A stretch of 28,741 nt of DNA from CAZJPS01 sp964548055 (GCA_964548055.1 CAZJPS010000009.1:1-28741); one strand, 5' to 3'. Positions 1 through 8,121 are shown, numbered from the stretch's first letter. Notes: generated by a model not told the origin, from the sequence alone. Numbers and translations are program-made.

Positions 1-768
1 TCCTCCCAGCATTGGTTCCATTTTTTGGAGGAGTTCCAGGCGTCCGTATAGTACGCCGATACCAGTAGGACCGTAGAGTTTGTGAGCAGAGAATGCGAGG
101 AAGTCGCAGCCAAGTGCGAGCACGTCTGTTTTGTGATGAGCAACTGCCTGAGCAGCGTCCACGAGTATGAGTGCTCCTGCATCATGTGTCATTTGGATGA
201 TTTTTTTTAGATCGGGACGAACACCGAGTACGTTACTTTGTGCTGTGACTGCGACCATCTTTACTGTTCCATCTTTCAAGAAATCTTGCAGCGTCTCTAG
301 CTTCAAATTTCCAGTGTCATCTATATCCATCCAGCGAATCACTGCTCCTGTTCTTTTGCACAGCTGCATCCACGGAATGATATTGCTGTGGTGTTCCAGT
401 TTCGTAAGTACAATGCTGTCGCCTTTTTTGAGATTTGCATCACCCCACGAGCGGGCCACCAAATTGATGCTTTCTGTCGCACTTTTAGTAAAGACAATCT
501 CTTCAGGCCTGCGTGCGCCTATGAATATCTGAACAGTCTTTCGTGCTCCTTCGTAGGCGTTGGTGGCTTCTTCACTCAGTACATGCATGCCGCGATGAGC
601 ATTGGCGTTGTGTGCTTTATAAAACTCAGTCATCGCATCCAGCACTGTTTGTGGTTTTTGAGCAGTAGCTGCGGAATCTACATAAACCAAAGGATGGCCC
701 TGTACTTCCCGAGACAGAATTGGGAATTGCCTACGGATAGCGGAAGTATCAAGCATATGGGAGGACAT
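1..768 (-). CDS. sufS: SufS-like cysteine desulfurase, 3' end cut off by the window
   Basis: A class V PLP-dependent aminotransferase fold protein that would take sulfur from cysteine for Fe-S cluster assembly in the cytoplasm. Translating the minus strand gives a SufS-type start (FPILSREVQGHPLVYVDSAA), then EHHSNIIPW, a DAAQAVAHH cofactor-binding stretch, and SAHKLYGPTGIGVLY, whose lysine is the expected PLP anchor. About 256 residues are present of a family usually near 400, because the gene runs off the left edge. Two ATGs are possible, at 768 and 756. A TACAAT hexamer on the minus strand (772-767) overlaps the first one, so if it is the -10 box the real start is 756. The SUF partners (SufB/C/D/U) are not in the window. 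NifS/IscS and CsdA are related alternatives; the HKLYGPTGIG context favours SufS/CsdA. Confidence 0.9.
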   Translation of the reverse strand, partial: MSSHMLDTSAIRRQFPILSREVQGHPLVYVDSAATAQKPQTVLDAMTEFYKAHNANAHRGMHVLSEEATNAYEGARKTVQIFIGARRPEEIVFTKSATESINLVARSWGDANLKKGDSIVLTKLEHHSNIIPWMQLCKRTGAVIRWMDIDDTGNLKLETLQDFLKDGTVKMVAVTAQSNVLGVRPDLKKIIQMTHDAGALILVDAAQAVAHHKTDVLALGCDFLAFSAHKLYGPTGIGVLYGRLELLQKMEPMLGG

Positions 769-775
769 TGTACCA
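767..775 (-). promoter_or_regulatory. Extended -10 promoter element of the cysteine desulfurase gene
   Basis: The minus strand reads TGG-TACAAT, an extended -10 form. It lies 10 nt upstream of the ATG at 756 and overlaps the ATG at 768, which argues for the shorter start. No convincing -35 box was found. Confidence 0.45.
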
Positions 776-890
776 GGTGCTTGAATAATGTATGAATTAT
801 TTTATTGTTAAATATACAACTCCAATTCTTGATTTTGGATGCGTATCCAATGTAATTCTTGCCATGCAAACAATTTAGTAATTTAGCAAT

Positions 891-920
891 ATGACAATGA
901 TCGCTATTACCCGCTACACT
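891..920 (+). promoter_or_regulatory. Promoter of the 953-residue membrane protein
   Basis: ATGACA (891-896) resembles a -35 box and TACACT (915-920) a -10 box, with an 18-nt spacer. The ATG at 929 follows the hexamer by 8 nt, so the transcript would have a leader of only about 2 nt. The rest of the divergent gap (769-890) is AT-rich and shows no other clear signal. Confidence 0.5.
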
Positions 921-928
921 CCGCATCG

Positions 929-3790
929 ATGCAAGCAAAGACTATCCGTTTTCTCAGTATCACTTTCTTCGTTACTCTCCTTTTGTGGGGGATCTATACC
1001 TTTCTTGTATACATCGGTATTCCTATTCACGATGCTGTTTTATTAACGGATGCGGGAGAACAAGCAGTTACCGGAGCATGCGGAGGACAAGATGTTACAT
1101 CCATCAGTGGCTACGTATGCCGGGGGAGTATGGCGTTCTTTCCTTTCTTGCTTCATACATTTGGCCGTGCAGCTCCGTTTTTGTGGTACGCAGTTATAAG
1201 CCTTTTACTGTATGGGGGCTATGTTGGGTATCAGTACCTGCAGATGGGGGATTGGAAACTTCGTATTACATGGAAGCCCTGGAAAGTATTCCTTCTTGGA
1301 ATGATGTGCATGTGGCTGATGTTCTCCGTACTCAGCTTTAGTTCCCAAAATGGTCAGGCAGTGCGTACATACGTGCAGCCAACGAAGGAAACATACAGTG
1401 TAAGCGAGCAGGGATTACTGGCGTTACAGGCTGACTATCAGAAACTCCTCCAACGCGGATGTTTGGCATACAAAGGTGAAGCACAAGGGGGAGCTCAGGT
1501 GTACAACCTTCGTACATGGTGCGTTCAGGCATCGTTTGTCACGCGCGTTGTGCCGCAGGTTCTGTTTGTAGCTCTCCTCCTGTTTGAATTCCTCGTCATC
1601 GGCCAATTTGTTTTATCTCTTCTCGGTATACACATTAGGAGAGTGATCCTAGAGGCACTGTTGAGCGTGACGGTTGGTTCGATTGTATGGATTATTGTGC
1701 TGTGGAGCGCGGCGGTGATTGGCGTGTATACCCAAACACTCGGATGGGCACTGGCACTTGCGCTTCCTGCCATTGCATATCAGCAGGTTATCTACTGGGC
1801 GAAGAAATTTTTCTTTCACGAGTGGGAAGCGGAATACAATTGGTACGACCCTCTTGTGCTATTGGGGTGGTTCCTTCTTAGTTACATTGCACTTAATTTC
1901 CTCACAGTCGTGAGGCCATTTCCCATCGGCTGGGATGATTTAGGTAGTTACCTTAACCGTCCGCGCTTACTTGTAAGTTACGGTCATTTCATTCATTCCA
2001 TGGCGCCGTTTGAGTGGGGGTATCTCACATCGCTCGGGTTCCTCCTCTTTGGGTACGATAGTATTTTTGGTGCGACGGCATCAATGATGGTGAATTGGGC
2101 AGCAGGTTTATTGGCAATTTTTGGGGTGATGGGTTTTGCAAAAATTTTTCTGGGGAAAAGAGCGGGATTCGTGTCTTCCACTCTGTATTATTCGTTGCCG
2201 CTCGTTGGACACTTTTCGTTTGCGGACATGAAGATTGATAATGCGGTCTTCTTTTATGGAGCTATTTCTACGTTGTGTGTTTTTTTGGCGCTGTTTCCAG
2301 AGGAAACAGCGTCCACAGAAGAAGTACAATCGGAAGAAGGCTCCTCCCTCACCCCTTCGTCGGCTTTTCCGCCTGCGTGGAAGCTTCTTATTCTCGCGGG
2401 TGCTGCTTCTGGCATCGCCTTCGCCACAAAATCCACGGGCATCATGGTGACGATGGCTCTGATGGCCATCCTCATGGGTGCACTCTTCCATTGGTCTGCA
2501 TTCTTTGGTGCAGTCGTGCTCGCATTTATGCTGTTTACATGGCAGGGCGGGTTCAATATAGCCGATATCATGGCACGCGTAGGTGGGCAGGCTCCTGGTG
2601 AGGCAATAACAACATATTTCTTCTTAGGCGGAATACTATTGGGTGGAGTGGGTGTGGCAGTTGCTTTCTACTTTGCAAGAAAGCGAGTGATGTCGTCTCT
2701 CCTCCTTGTCGTCTCCTTTATTACTGGATTCGCAATGGTCACGTTTCCATGGATTGAACACAATAATATTTTAAATAACACATATATTCCGCGCCTAGAA
2801 CTGGGAGCACCAAACACTCTGTCGCCACAGATGCTTATTCATGAACCGTACAATCCTAATGCTCCAAAGCAAGTGCGCACTCTGCCACCAGATTTAAAGA
2901 TTAATAAAGAGGATCCAACCTGCAAGCCCACAGGAGCAAAAGAAGAATTAGATCGATATTGGGGATTCAGCAAGGGGTGGAGCCACTACTTCACACTTCC
3001 GTGGAGGAGTGTGATGAATATAGACGCCGTGGGTTACTACGTTACTACCCTTCCGGCATTACTACTCTTTCCGCTTCTGTTGCTGCTCCCCGCATTTTGG
3101 AAGCGCCAATACAGGTGGTTACGTTGGCTCTTTGCCTCTACGTTTTTTATCTTGTTGCAATGGATGTTCCTGGCAAACGGCATTCCATGGTACGGAATTG
3201 GTGTGTTTTTGGGGCTCGCACTCGGATTGGAAGTAATGGTGGCACGTGCACCGGATAAGCCAGGCAGAATTGCTTCGGCCATACTCATGTTTCTATCCAT
3301 TCTCATCGCATTTGGTATGCGCATATGGCAGTTTGAAAGCCAGCGCAATATTTTGGAATACTCTTTTGGCAAAATATCTGCAGATGTCCTGGAAGAAATT
3401 ACCATTCCTCACTACAACGATATTCGTGATGTGGTGGTTGATCGTGCAAGGCAGTATCCCGATCGTCCGTACATGTATCGCATTGGAACGTTTATCCCGT
3501 ACTTCATTCCAAAAAATCTTGAAATTATCGGCATCAGCGATCATCAACTGGATGTTTTCAATTGCTTGTTCCAGGAACGCAATCCTGATCTGCTCATACG
3601 CAGATTGAAGGCGCTTGGATTTAACAGCATCATCTTTGATACGAATACGGATACGATCGAGCAAGATCCCAATGGATCTTTGCATAAGAAGGTGAAGCTC
3701 TTCACAGATTTTGTGAATGCTAATCCTGGAGTAGTGCAGGTACTGATAAATGATAATACTGCGGGAGTGGCATTTATGATTCTTCCGTAA
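929..3790 (+). CDS. Large polytopic membrane protein, probable GT-C glycosyltransferase
   Basis: A 953-residue protein with many hydrophobic segments: one at about residues 8-30, then further segments through about 800. The first large outside loop after the segment at 308-328 contains GWDDLGSY (DD at about 336-337). This is the kind of acidic motif placed after an early transmembrane helix in GT-C enzymes that use polyprenyl-phosphate sugars. The C-terminal ~120 residues are soluble and probably extracytoplasmic. An acidic, Ser/Thr-rich loop near residue 460 (EETASTEEVQSEEG) is encoded over a perfect DNA hairpin at 2289-2311. It is larger than most GT-C proteins (450-600). The next two genes, a DPM1-like GT2 and a DUF2304 protein, would provide a lipid-linked donor, which fits a transferase role. 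Acceptor and sugar cannot be told. It could instead be an uncatalytic membrane protein of the same fold. Confidence 0.75.
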   Translation: MQAKTIRFLSITFFVTLLLWGIYTFLVYIGIPIHDAVLLTDAGEQAVTGACGGQDVTSISGYVCRGSMAFFPFLLHTFGRAAPFLWYAVISLLLYGGYVGYQYLQMGDWKLRITWKPWKVFLLGMMCMWLMFSVLSFSSQNGQAVRTYVQPTKETYSVSEQGLLALQADYQKLLQRGCLAYKGEAQGGAQVYNLRTWCVQASFVTRVVPQVLFVALLLFEFLVIGQFVLSLLGIHIRRVILEALLSVTVGSIVWIIVLWSAAVIGVYTQTLGWALALALPAIAYQQVIYWAKKFFFHEWEAEYNWYDPLVLLGWFLLSYIALNFLTVVRPFPIGWDDLGSYLNRPRLLVSYGHFIHSMAPFEWGYLTSLGFLLFGYDSIFGATASMMVNWAAGLLAIFGVMGFAKIFLGKRAGFVSSTLYYSLPLVGHFSFADMKIDNAVFFYGAISTLCVFLALFPEETASTEEVQSEEGSSLTPSSAFPPAWKLLILAGAASGIAFATKSTGIMVTMALMAILMGALFHWSAFFGAVVLAFMLFTWQGGFNIADIMARVGGQAPGEAITTYFFLGGILLGGVGVAVAFYFARKRVMSSLLLVVSFITGFAMVTFPWIEHNNILNNTYIPRLELGAPNTLSPQMLIHEPYNPNAPKQVRTLPPDLKINKEDPTCKPTGAKEELDRYWGFSKGWSHYFTLPWRSVMNIDAVGYYVTTLPALLLFPLLLLLPAFWKRQYRWLRWLFASTFFILLQWMFLANGIPWYGIGVFLGLALGLEVMVARAPDKPGRIASAILMFLSILIAFGMRIWQFESQRNILEYSFGKISADVLEEITIPHYNDIRDVVVDRARQYPDRPYMYRIGTFIPYFIPKNLEIIGISDHQLDVFNCLFQERNPDLLIRRLKALGFNSIIFDTNTDTIEQDPNGSLHKKVKLFTDFVNANPGVVQVLINDNTAGVAFMILP
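2289..2311. repeat. Perfect intragenic hairpin, 10-bp stem and 3-nt loop
   Basis: CGCTGTTTCC and GGAAACAGCG are exact inverted copies around AGA. The site lies inside the large membrane protein gene and encodes part of a hydrophilic loop. Confidence 0.8.
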
Positions 3791-3792
3791 GC

Positions 3793-3798
3793 TATTCT
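3793..3798 (+). promoter_or_regulatory. -10 box (TATTCT) placed for a leaderless GT2 transcript
   Basis: TATTCT spans the end of the 14-nt gap after the preceding stop and lies exactly 6 nt before the ATG at 3805. If used, +1 is the A of the ATG, giving the GT2 gene its own promoter besides readthrough. Confidence 0.45.
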
Positions 3799-3804
3799 CT
3801 GCCT

Positions 3805-4470
3805 ATGATTATCGCTGTTATCCCTGCATATAACGAGGCAACCCGTATTGCGCGCGTCGTGGAGGATGCGCGGAAGTATGCAGTGAAGGTGATTGTGGTG
3901 GATGATGGATCCCTTGATGGTACCGGGAAGGTAGCGGAGAAAGCGGGAGCGTTTGTTGTGAAACATTTTGAAAATGCCGGGCCGGGTGCTGCCACCATGA
4001 CAGGTATCGAAGCTGCAAAAGCGATGGGTGCAACAATTGTGGTCACCCTCGATGCCGATGAACAGCATGATGCGCATGATATTCCAGCTCTACTCGAGCC
4101 ACTCAAGCAGGAGAAAGCCGATATCGTGTTCGCGAATAGATTCGGGCAGCGCAATCGCATTCCTTTTATCCGTCGTCTCTTCAATGCGGCAGGCAACCTG
4201 GTCACCTTTGTCGCAACAGGGAAATGGGTATCCGATAGCCAGTGCGGATTTAAGGCATTCGGATCAAAAGCTTTGAAAGATATTGATCTGCGCATGCGAG
4301 GGTTTGAATTCTGCACCGAAATTGTAAGAGAAAGTGTGCAACACCGGTGGAGAGTTGCTCAGGTGCCCGTGAAAGTGATGTACTCGGAGTACACGCTTGC
4401 GAAAGGACAATCGTTTGCGATGGGAGTAAAGACGGCGTTGAAGATTCTTTTGAGATCTTTTCTTCGCTGA
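3805..4470 (+). CDS. GT2 glycosyltransferase, DPM1/polyprenyl-phosphate sugar synthase type
   Basis: 221 residues, a single GT-A domain. Seen: VIPAYNEATRI (5-15), the nucleotide-binding VVDDGSLDGT (31-40), the metal-binding DAD (83-85), NRFG (111-114) and SDSQCGFKAF (143-152). The last is typical of the branch that transfers a hexose from NDP- or GDP-sugar to polyprenyl phosphate at the inner membrane face. There is no C-terminal membrane segment, so the DUF2304 protein encoded 130 bp downstream may serve as membrane partner, a pairing that is common in bacteria. The start is 14 nt after the upstream stop and lacks a Shine-Dalgarno motif, but TATTCT is 6 nt before it. The donor sugar (glucose or mannose) cannot be decided. 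Confidence 0.88.
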   Translation: MIIAVIPAYNEATRIARVVEDARKYAVKVIVVDDGSLDGTGKVAEKAGAFVVKHFENAGPGAATMTGIEAAKAMGATIVVTLDADEQHDAHDIPALLEPLKQEKADIVFANRFGQRNRIPFIRRLFNAAGNLVTFVATGKWVSDSQCGFKAFGSKALKDIDLRMRGFEFCTEIVRESVQHRWRVAQVPVKVMYSEYTLAKGQSFAMGVKTALKILLRSFLR

Positions 4471-4484
4471 AAGTAATCTGAGAG

Positions 4485-4558
4485 GCGGTAAGCGACAAGC
4501 GGCTAGCGAGTAGCTTTTACAAAGAAGCTAACCGCTTAGTGCTACACGCTGGTCGCTT
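4485..4558. repeat. Inverted pair of heptanucleotide repeats (GRNNAGC family)
   Basis: The left arm (about 4485-4516) reads as successive 7-nt units GGTAAGC, GACAAGC, GGCTAGC, GAGTAGC. The right arm (about 4524-4558), read on the other strand, gives GACCAGC, GTGTAGC, ACTAAGC, GGTTAGC. The arms form an imperfect hairpin with an AAGCTA/TAGCTT core. It fills the 129-bp gap between the GT2 and DUF2304 genes. The same unit recurs at 11271 and 26543. Confidence 0.8.
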
Positions 4559-4580
4559 CTCTAAACCAGCAATACTGGAG

Positions 4581-4586
4581 TACAAT
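4581..4586 (+). promoter_or_regulatory. -10 box (TACAAT) before the DUF2304 gene
   Basis: TACAAT lies 13 nt before the ATG at 4600, predicting a leader of about 7 nt. No clear -35 box is seen because the upstream DNA is the heptamer repeat. Confidence 0.4.
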
Positions 4587-4599
4587 CATTCCGCGTGCC

Positions 4600-4959
4600 A
4601 TGCACTTAACCCCCTACCAAATCATCGTGCCCCTCGCATCTGCTATTGCGATTCTGTATGCGTGGAATTTAGTGTTCCGTGGCAAAAAAACAATTTGGGA
4701 GGCACTTTTGTGGACGTTATTTTGGGGGGCAATTTCGGTTATTGCGCTTTTTCCAAATTTCCTCAGTTATCTCTCGGCGCTCACAGGTATACAAAATCAG
4801 GAGAATGCAGCAACCATTACGTTTCTCGGGCTCCTCTTCTTTATTGTCTTCTATCTCATTATTCGCTTAGAAGAACTAGAACAACGGTATGCGCGGATTG
4901 TGCGTATGCTGGCCCTTAAAGATGCGGAACTTGAGTCGAAACGAGGGGCTAGGGATTAG
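4600..4959 (+). CDS. DUF2304 family small membrane protein
   Basis: 119 residues with three hydrophobic stretches (about 6-25, 36-58 and 74-92), followed by a charged tail rich in E, R and K (LEELEQRYARIVRMLALKD). This layout matches the DUF2304 family, small membrane proteins that are frequent neighbours of DPM1-like GT2 enzymes. Here it follows one directly. A role as membrane partner of that enzyme is an inference from neighbourhood. The last residues (KRGARD) and the TAG stop are encoded by the left arm of an inverted heptamer repeat, so the original C-terminus may have been changed by repeat insertion. No Shine-Dalgarno motif precedes the start. Confidence 0.8.
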   Translation: MHLTPYQIIVPLASAIAILYAWNLVFRGKKTIWEALLWTLFWGAISVIALFPNFLSYLSALTGIQNQENAATITFLGLLFFIVFYLIIRLEELEQRYARIVRMLALKDAELESKRGARD

Positions 4960-5042
4960 GGGCTAGGGACTGGGAAATGATATATTTGTATTCTGTGGCT
5001 TCTTTCAGAATCCTAGGCCCTCATCCCTAATCCTTAGCCCTA
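4945..5042. repeat. Inverted pair of heptanucleotide repeats (GGATTAG/GGCTAGG family)
   Basis: The left arm (4945-4975) reads GGCTAGG, GATTAGG, GGCTAGG, GACTGGG. The right arm (5011-5042) is its degenerate complement, with 15 of 16 bases matching over CCCTAATCCTTAGCCC. About 40 nt separate the arms. The left arm overlaps the end of the DUF2304 gene and supplies its stop codon. Confidence 0.85.
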
Positions 5043-5050
5043 AAATAGGC

Positions 5051-5056
5051 TAAGCT
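5051..5056 (+). promoter_or_regulatory. Possible -10 box (TAAGCT) for the GT4 pair
   Basis: TAAGCT lies 10 nt before the ATG at 5067, implying a leader of about 4 nt. It directly follows the right arm of the inverted repeat. It is a weak match and is listed because it fits the spacing seen at other genes. Confidence 0.25.
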
Positions 5057-5066
5057 TGTCCTTCTT

Positions 5067-6185
5067 ATGCCACACATCCTCCTCATCTCCCCCTACTGGC
5101 GCGAAGAGCACCGTTGGATGGTGAGCTCTGTAAAACTCGCAGAACTGTGGCAGAGGCTTGGTTACAGCGTCACGGTGGTATGTATGGGATCGGAGACGGG
5201 CGTAGAAAAAGTATCAGACACCCTCACTATTCATCGCCGCAAAGATATTTTTTTGCCTGATCCACTAAATTTTGGCATCGCCTTTGGATTTGCAGGGTAT
5301 GCACGGCGTGTCATCAACCAAGAAAAGCCAGATATCGTTGTGGTGAATAAAGTTCTCTTTTGGACATCCTTCGCACTCATTCCACTTCGCCTCACAGGAC
5401 ATCGAATTCTCCTTCTTACAGACGCCCTTGTAGGGATGACCTGGTGGCCACGCGGAAGAATCCCCAAGATCATTATGGGCATTGGTGCGTGGACCATGGG
5501 GTGGCTTGTTCTGCTGTGCGCCAATCGCATCGTCACCTTCCATCCGCAGCCAGAGAATCTTTTAAAAAGACTTGGGATTTGGAAGAAGACTCAGGTTATT
5601 CCTACGGGAATCGATGCTTCTGCATTCCCTCAAGGATCATCAAACGAAAAACAAGAAACGAATAAACCAACAAACGTCACCTATATAGGTCGCTTAGAAT
5701 CCGTTAAAGGCGTGGACGATTTCCTCGCCGCCGCCGTCGCCGTAAAAAAATCCTATCCTCAATTAAAGATCCAAGTAGTGGGTTGGTACAAAGATAAGCA
5801 TCCACTCGTGTCTCAATACGAAAGAGAAGTGGCATTTCCAGGCTTGAGGGATGATATTGCTGCAATTCTTTCCGAAACAGATATCTTTGTGTTGCCGAGC
5901 TACAGCGAAGGGCTCAGTAATGCATTGATGGAAGCGATGGCGAGTGGGTGTGCGTGTATTGCATCGGACGTAGGCGGTAACCGTTACCTGGTTCAGAATG
6001 GTATATCTGGCTTCTTATTTCCAGCAGGAGATAGGGAAGCGCTGGAAGCACATCTAAAACGTCTTCTAGATGATCCTTCTAAGCGGCGATCGATGGGAGA
6101 AGCAGCCAGAAAGAGAATTGAACAAGTATTCAGCTGGGAAGTGGTAGGGAAGCAGTACAAAATTTTATTTGAAGAACTTCTATGA
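5067..6185 (+). CDS. GT4 glycosyltransferase
   Basis: 372 residues with the GT-B two-domain layout: an N-terminal Rossmann domain starting MPHILLISPYW, then TGID, the C-terminal domain opening YIGRLESVKG (about 205-214), and the donor-binding EX7E motif (E281 and E289 in SEGLSNALMEAMASG). This retaining family adds sugars from NDP-sugars on the cytoplasmic face. The linker just before the second domain (SSNEKQETNKPTN) is encoded by A-rich repeats of about 7 nt (5641-5676), probably an in-frame insertion. The stop overlaps the next gene's start (ATGA), so the two GT4 genes are likely cotranslated. Sugar specificity cannot be read from the sequence. Confidence 0.88.
   Translation: MPHILLISPYWREEHRWMVSSVKLAELWQRLGYSVTVVCMGSETGVEKVSDTLTIHRRKDIFLPDPLNFGIAFGFAGYARRVINQEKPDIVVVNKVLFWTSFALIPLRLTGHRILLLTDALVGMTWWPRGRIPKIIMGIGAWTMGWLVLLCANRIVTFHPQPENLLKRLGIWKKTQVIPTGIDASAFPQGSSNEKQETNKPTNVTYIGRLESVKGVDDFLAAAVAVKKSYPQLKIQVVGWYKDKHPLVSQYEREVAFPGLRDDIAAILSETDIFVLPSYSEGLSNALMEAMASGCACIASDVGGNRYLVQNGISGFLFPAGDREALEAHLKRLLDDPSKRRSMGEAARKRIEQVFSWEVVGKQYKILFEELL
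5641..5676. repeat. In-frame A-rich 7-nt repeats in a GT4 linker
   Basis: Units CAAACGA, AAAACAA, GAAACGA, ATAAACC and AACAAAC follow each other inside the GT4 gene. They encode a polar stretch exactly between the two GT-B domains. The core ACGAATAAAC is shared with the linker repeat of the GT4 gene near 22200. Confidence 0.6.
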
Positions 6186-7285
6186 AACCAAAAATTGTGA
6201 TCCTTTCGGCATTTCTCACTCCGTATCGCAGTGGGGCAGAGGCGTGCGCGGAGGAAGTGGCTATTCATCTCAAAGATCGCTACGACATCACCATCATCAC
6301 AGCCAGGTTGCGTAGAAGTTTGCCTGCGCGTGACACATTGCAGGGCGTTTCTGTGATTCGTGTGGGTCTTGGATTGCCATTGGATAAATGGCTCTTCCCA
6401 TTCCTTGCACCTTTCGCAGCAAAAAAGCTTCAGCCTGATATCATTCATGCAGTGTTGGAATCATTCGCAGGATTGGCATTGGTATGTAGCAAAGTGATTG
6501 TTCCAAAGCCGAAGAGAATACTTACCTGCCAGAGCACCAACACCTCCTATTTTCTCATTGCCATGCACCTCAGTGCACATGTTGTTACGGTTATCAGTTC
6601 TGTTCTGATGGAACGCGCAAAACAGCTTGGAAGAGGTGATGCCATTCTCATTCCCAATGGTATTCACTATGAACAGATTCGAGAAACGTGCATAGAAACA
6701 CCCAAAGTTCCCGGTCGAATATTGTATGTAGGAAGATTAGAGCCTATGAAAGGTGTGGATACGCTGCTGCGAGCATTTGCCGAATTAGTGTCCACTCAAT
6801 CAAAGCGAAAATCGATTGGAATGAAGGCGGGAGAGAAAGATATACAGCTGCGAGTTGTGGGGGATGGATCTGAAAGAGCTTCTTTAGAGAAACTGAGTCA
6901 GGAATTGGGAATCTCAAACCGTGTGACGTTCTGTGGATATGTGTCTGCCCCCGAGTTATACAAAGAATTCGCAGCAGCAGAGATTTTCTGCGGGCTCTCG
7001 CGCAGTGAAGCGCTGGGAAATGTATTTATAGAAGCCCAGGCAGCAGGATGTGCGGTCTTGGCTACGAACGTGGGAGGCATTCCCGATGTTATCCGTCATG
7101 AAGATACAGGTCTGCTGATTGCCCCCAACGATCCTGCCGCTGCCGCAGAAAGGCTGCAGCGCTTCGTGGATGATCAAACTCTGCGAGAAACTTTGGCTAG
7201 ATCCGCCATGAAAAACGCAGCTGCGTATGATTGGGTGGGGATCGCAGAGAGATATGGGGAGGTGTATGAAAAGCTCATATACTGA
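6182..7285 (+). CDS. GT4 glycosyltransferase
   Basis: 367 residues, GT-B fold. The N-terminal domain begins KIVILSAFLTPYRSGAE, and IPNGIHY precedes the second domain, which opens YVGRLEPMKGVDTLLRAF. VVGDGSER and the EX7E motif (E276 and E284, SEALGNVFIEAQAAG) are present, followed by NVGGIPDVI. These are standard for retaining NDP-sugar-dependent transferases. The ATG overlaps the TGA of the upstream GT4 gene (ATGA), so translational coupling is likely. An unusual basic stretch (about STQSKRKSIGMKAGEKD) enlarges the loop before LRVVGDG compared with typical family members. The gene is convergent with rmlA, 28 bp away. Acceptor and sugar are unknown. Confidence 0.88.
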   Translation: MKPKIVILSAFLTPYRSGAEACAEEVAIHLKDRYDITIITARLRRSLPARDTLQGVSVIRVGLGLPLDKWLFPFLAPFAAKKLQPDIIHAVLESFAGLALVCSKVIVPKPKRILTCQSTNTSYFLIAMHLSAHVVTVISSVLMERAKQLGRGDAILIPNGIHYEQIRETCIETPKVPGRILYVGRLEPMKGVDTLLRAFAELVSTQSKRKSIGMKAGEKDIQLRVVGDGSERASLEKLSQELGISNRVTFCGYVSAPELYKEFAAAEIFCGLSRSEALGNVFIEAQAAGCAVLATNVGGIPDVIRHEDTGLLIAPNDPAAAAERLQRFVDDQTLRETLARSAMKNAAAYDWVGIAERYGEVYEKLIY

Positions 7286-7313
7286 AGCGTTTCACCATGA
7301 CACCGTGTGCACT

Positions 7314-8066
7314 TTAGTTTTGAACTCTCCGCTCCCTCACAAGCTCCGCAGCCCTAAACAAACTCTCAAATGTCCCTGCATCAATCCAATCATCTTGAAG
7401 AACAGTCGCAGTCAGGTTTCCTTTTGATAGATATGCCTTACTGAGATCGGTAATTTCTAGTTCGCCACGTTCTGAGGGCTTTAAAGATTGAATCATCTCG
7501 AAACAATGTGTGTCGTAGAGGTATAAACCCGTTGCTGCCAAATTGCTCTTAGGTTTTGATGGTTTCTCTTCTAAGGAAAGAACACGGATAGTGGAAAGTT
7601 GAGAGTTGAGAGTTGAAAGTTTTTTTTCACTTTCAACTTCGGCTACGCCGAACCTTTCAGGATCACTTACTTCTTTTAAGAACAAATGAGCGCCGCTCTT
7701 AAAGGATGTGATAACAGGCGATACATCATCAAAGTACACATTATCTCCCAAAATCGCACACACACTATCGCCGTCTACAAATTCTTCGGCAAGGCTCAGC
7801 GCCTGCGCTATTCCACCTGGTTTATCCTGTACTTTAAAAGCGAAGCTGCACCCAAATCGCGAGCCTGAACCAAGGAACGCTGCCATCTGATCCATGTGTT
7901 CGGCACCGGTCACCACGGCAATATCTTTGAGTCCCGCATTCAAAAGGACTTGCAGGGGATAAAGCACGAGGGGTTTATCGTACACAGGAAGCAAGCTCTT
8001 ATTAGTGATCTCCGTGAGGGGACGGAGCCGAGAACCTGTGCCACCGCAGATTAATACTCCTTTCAT
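7314..8066 (-). CDS. rfbA: Glucose-1-phosphate thymidylyltransferase (RmlA/RfbA type)
   Basis: 250 residues. Makes dTDP-glucose from dTTP and glucose-1-phosphate, the first step toward dTDP-6-deoxysugars. Seen: the nucleotide-binding GGTGSRLRPLT (8-18), KSLLPVYDKP (23-32), DKPGGIAQAL (81-90), the metal-binding ILGDNVY (105-111), FGVAEV (139-144), EEKPSKPKSN (166-175), GELEITD (201-207) and WIDAGT (227-232). It lacks the extra C-terminal part of the ~290-residue RmlA form and matches the short form. Residues about 148-160 (KKLSTLNSQLSTI) are an insertion encoded by 7-nt repeats in the turn between FGVAEV and RVLSLEEKP. The gene is divergent from rmlB. TATACT is exactly 6 nt before its ATG. Another nucleotidyl-sugar pyrophosphorylase specificity is possible, but the rmlB neighbour supports dTDP-glucose. 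Confidence 0.88.
   Translation of the reverse strand: MKGVLICGGTGSRLRPLTEITNKSLLPVYDKPLVLYPLQVLLNAGLKDIAVVTGAEHMDQMAAFLGSGSRFGCSFAFKVQDKPGGIAQALSLAEEFVDGDSVCAILGDNVYFDDVSPVITSFKSGAHLFLKEVSDPERFGVAEVESEKKLSTLNSQLSTIRVLSLEEKPSKPKSNLAATGLYLYDTHCFEMIQSLKPSERGELEITDLSKAYLSKGNLTATVLQDDWIDAGTFESLFRAAELVRERRVQN
7591..7636. repeat. In-frame heptamer repeat and inverted copy inside rfbA
   Basis: Units GTTGAGA, GTTGAGA, GTTGAAA (about 7599-7619) are followed, after a run of eight T, by the inverted piece ACTTTCAACTT. On the minus strand this encodes the inserted residues KKLSTLNSQLST. The unit also occurs as CTTGAGAGTTGAA in the rfbA-rfbB gap (about 8190). Confidence 0.7.
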
Positions 8067-8072
8067 AAGGTT

Positions 8073-8078
8073 AGTATA
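8073..8078 (-). promoter_or_regulatory. -10 box (TATACT) for leaderless rfbA
   Basis: On the minus strand TATACT-AACCTT-ATG: the hexamer ends exactly 6 nt before the start codon, so +1 would be the A of the ATG. Confidence 0.5.
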
Positions 8079-8121
8079 GAGCGGAAGAGATTGGTATGCA
8101 CTAGCGGAAAAATCAAATGAT

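Noticed and set aside
678..938. An 86-residue minus-strand open frame across the 5' gap
   Set aside because: It overlaps the start of the cysteine desulfurase gene in another frame and contains the promoter region; no motif or protein-like pattern.
7638..7652. TTCGGC-TAC-GCCGAA perfect hairpin in rfbA
   Set aside because: It encodes the family-conserved FGVAEV, so the symmetry is probably a by-product of codons rather than an element.
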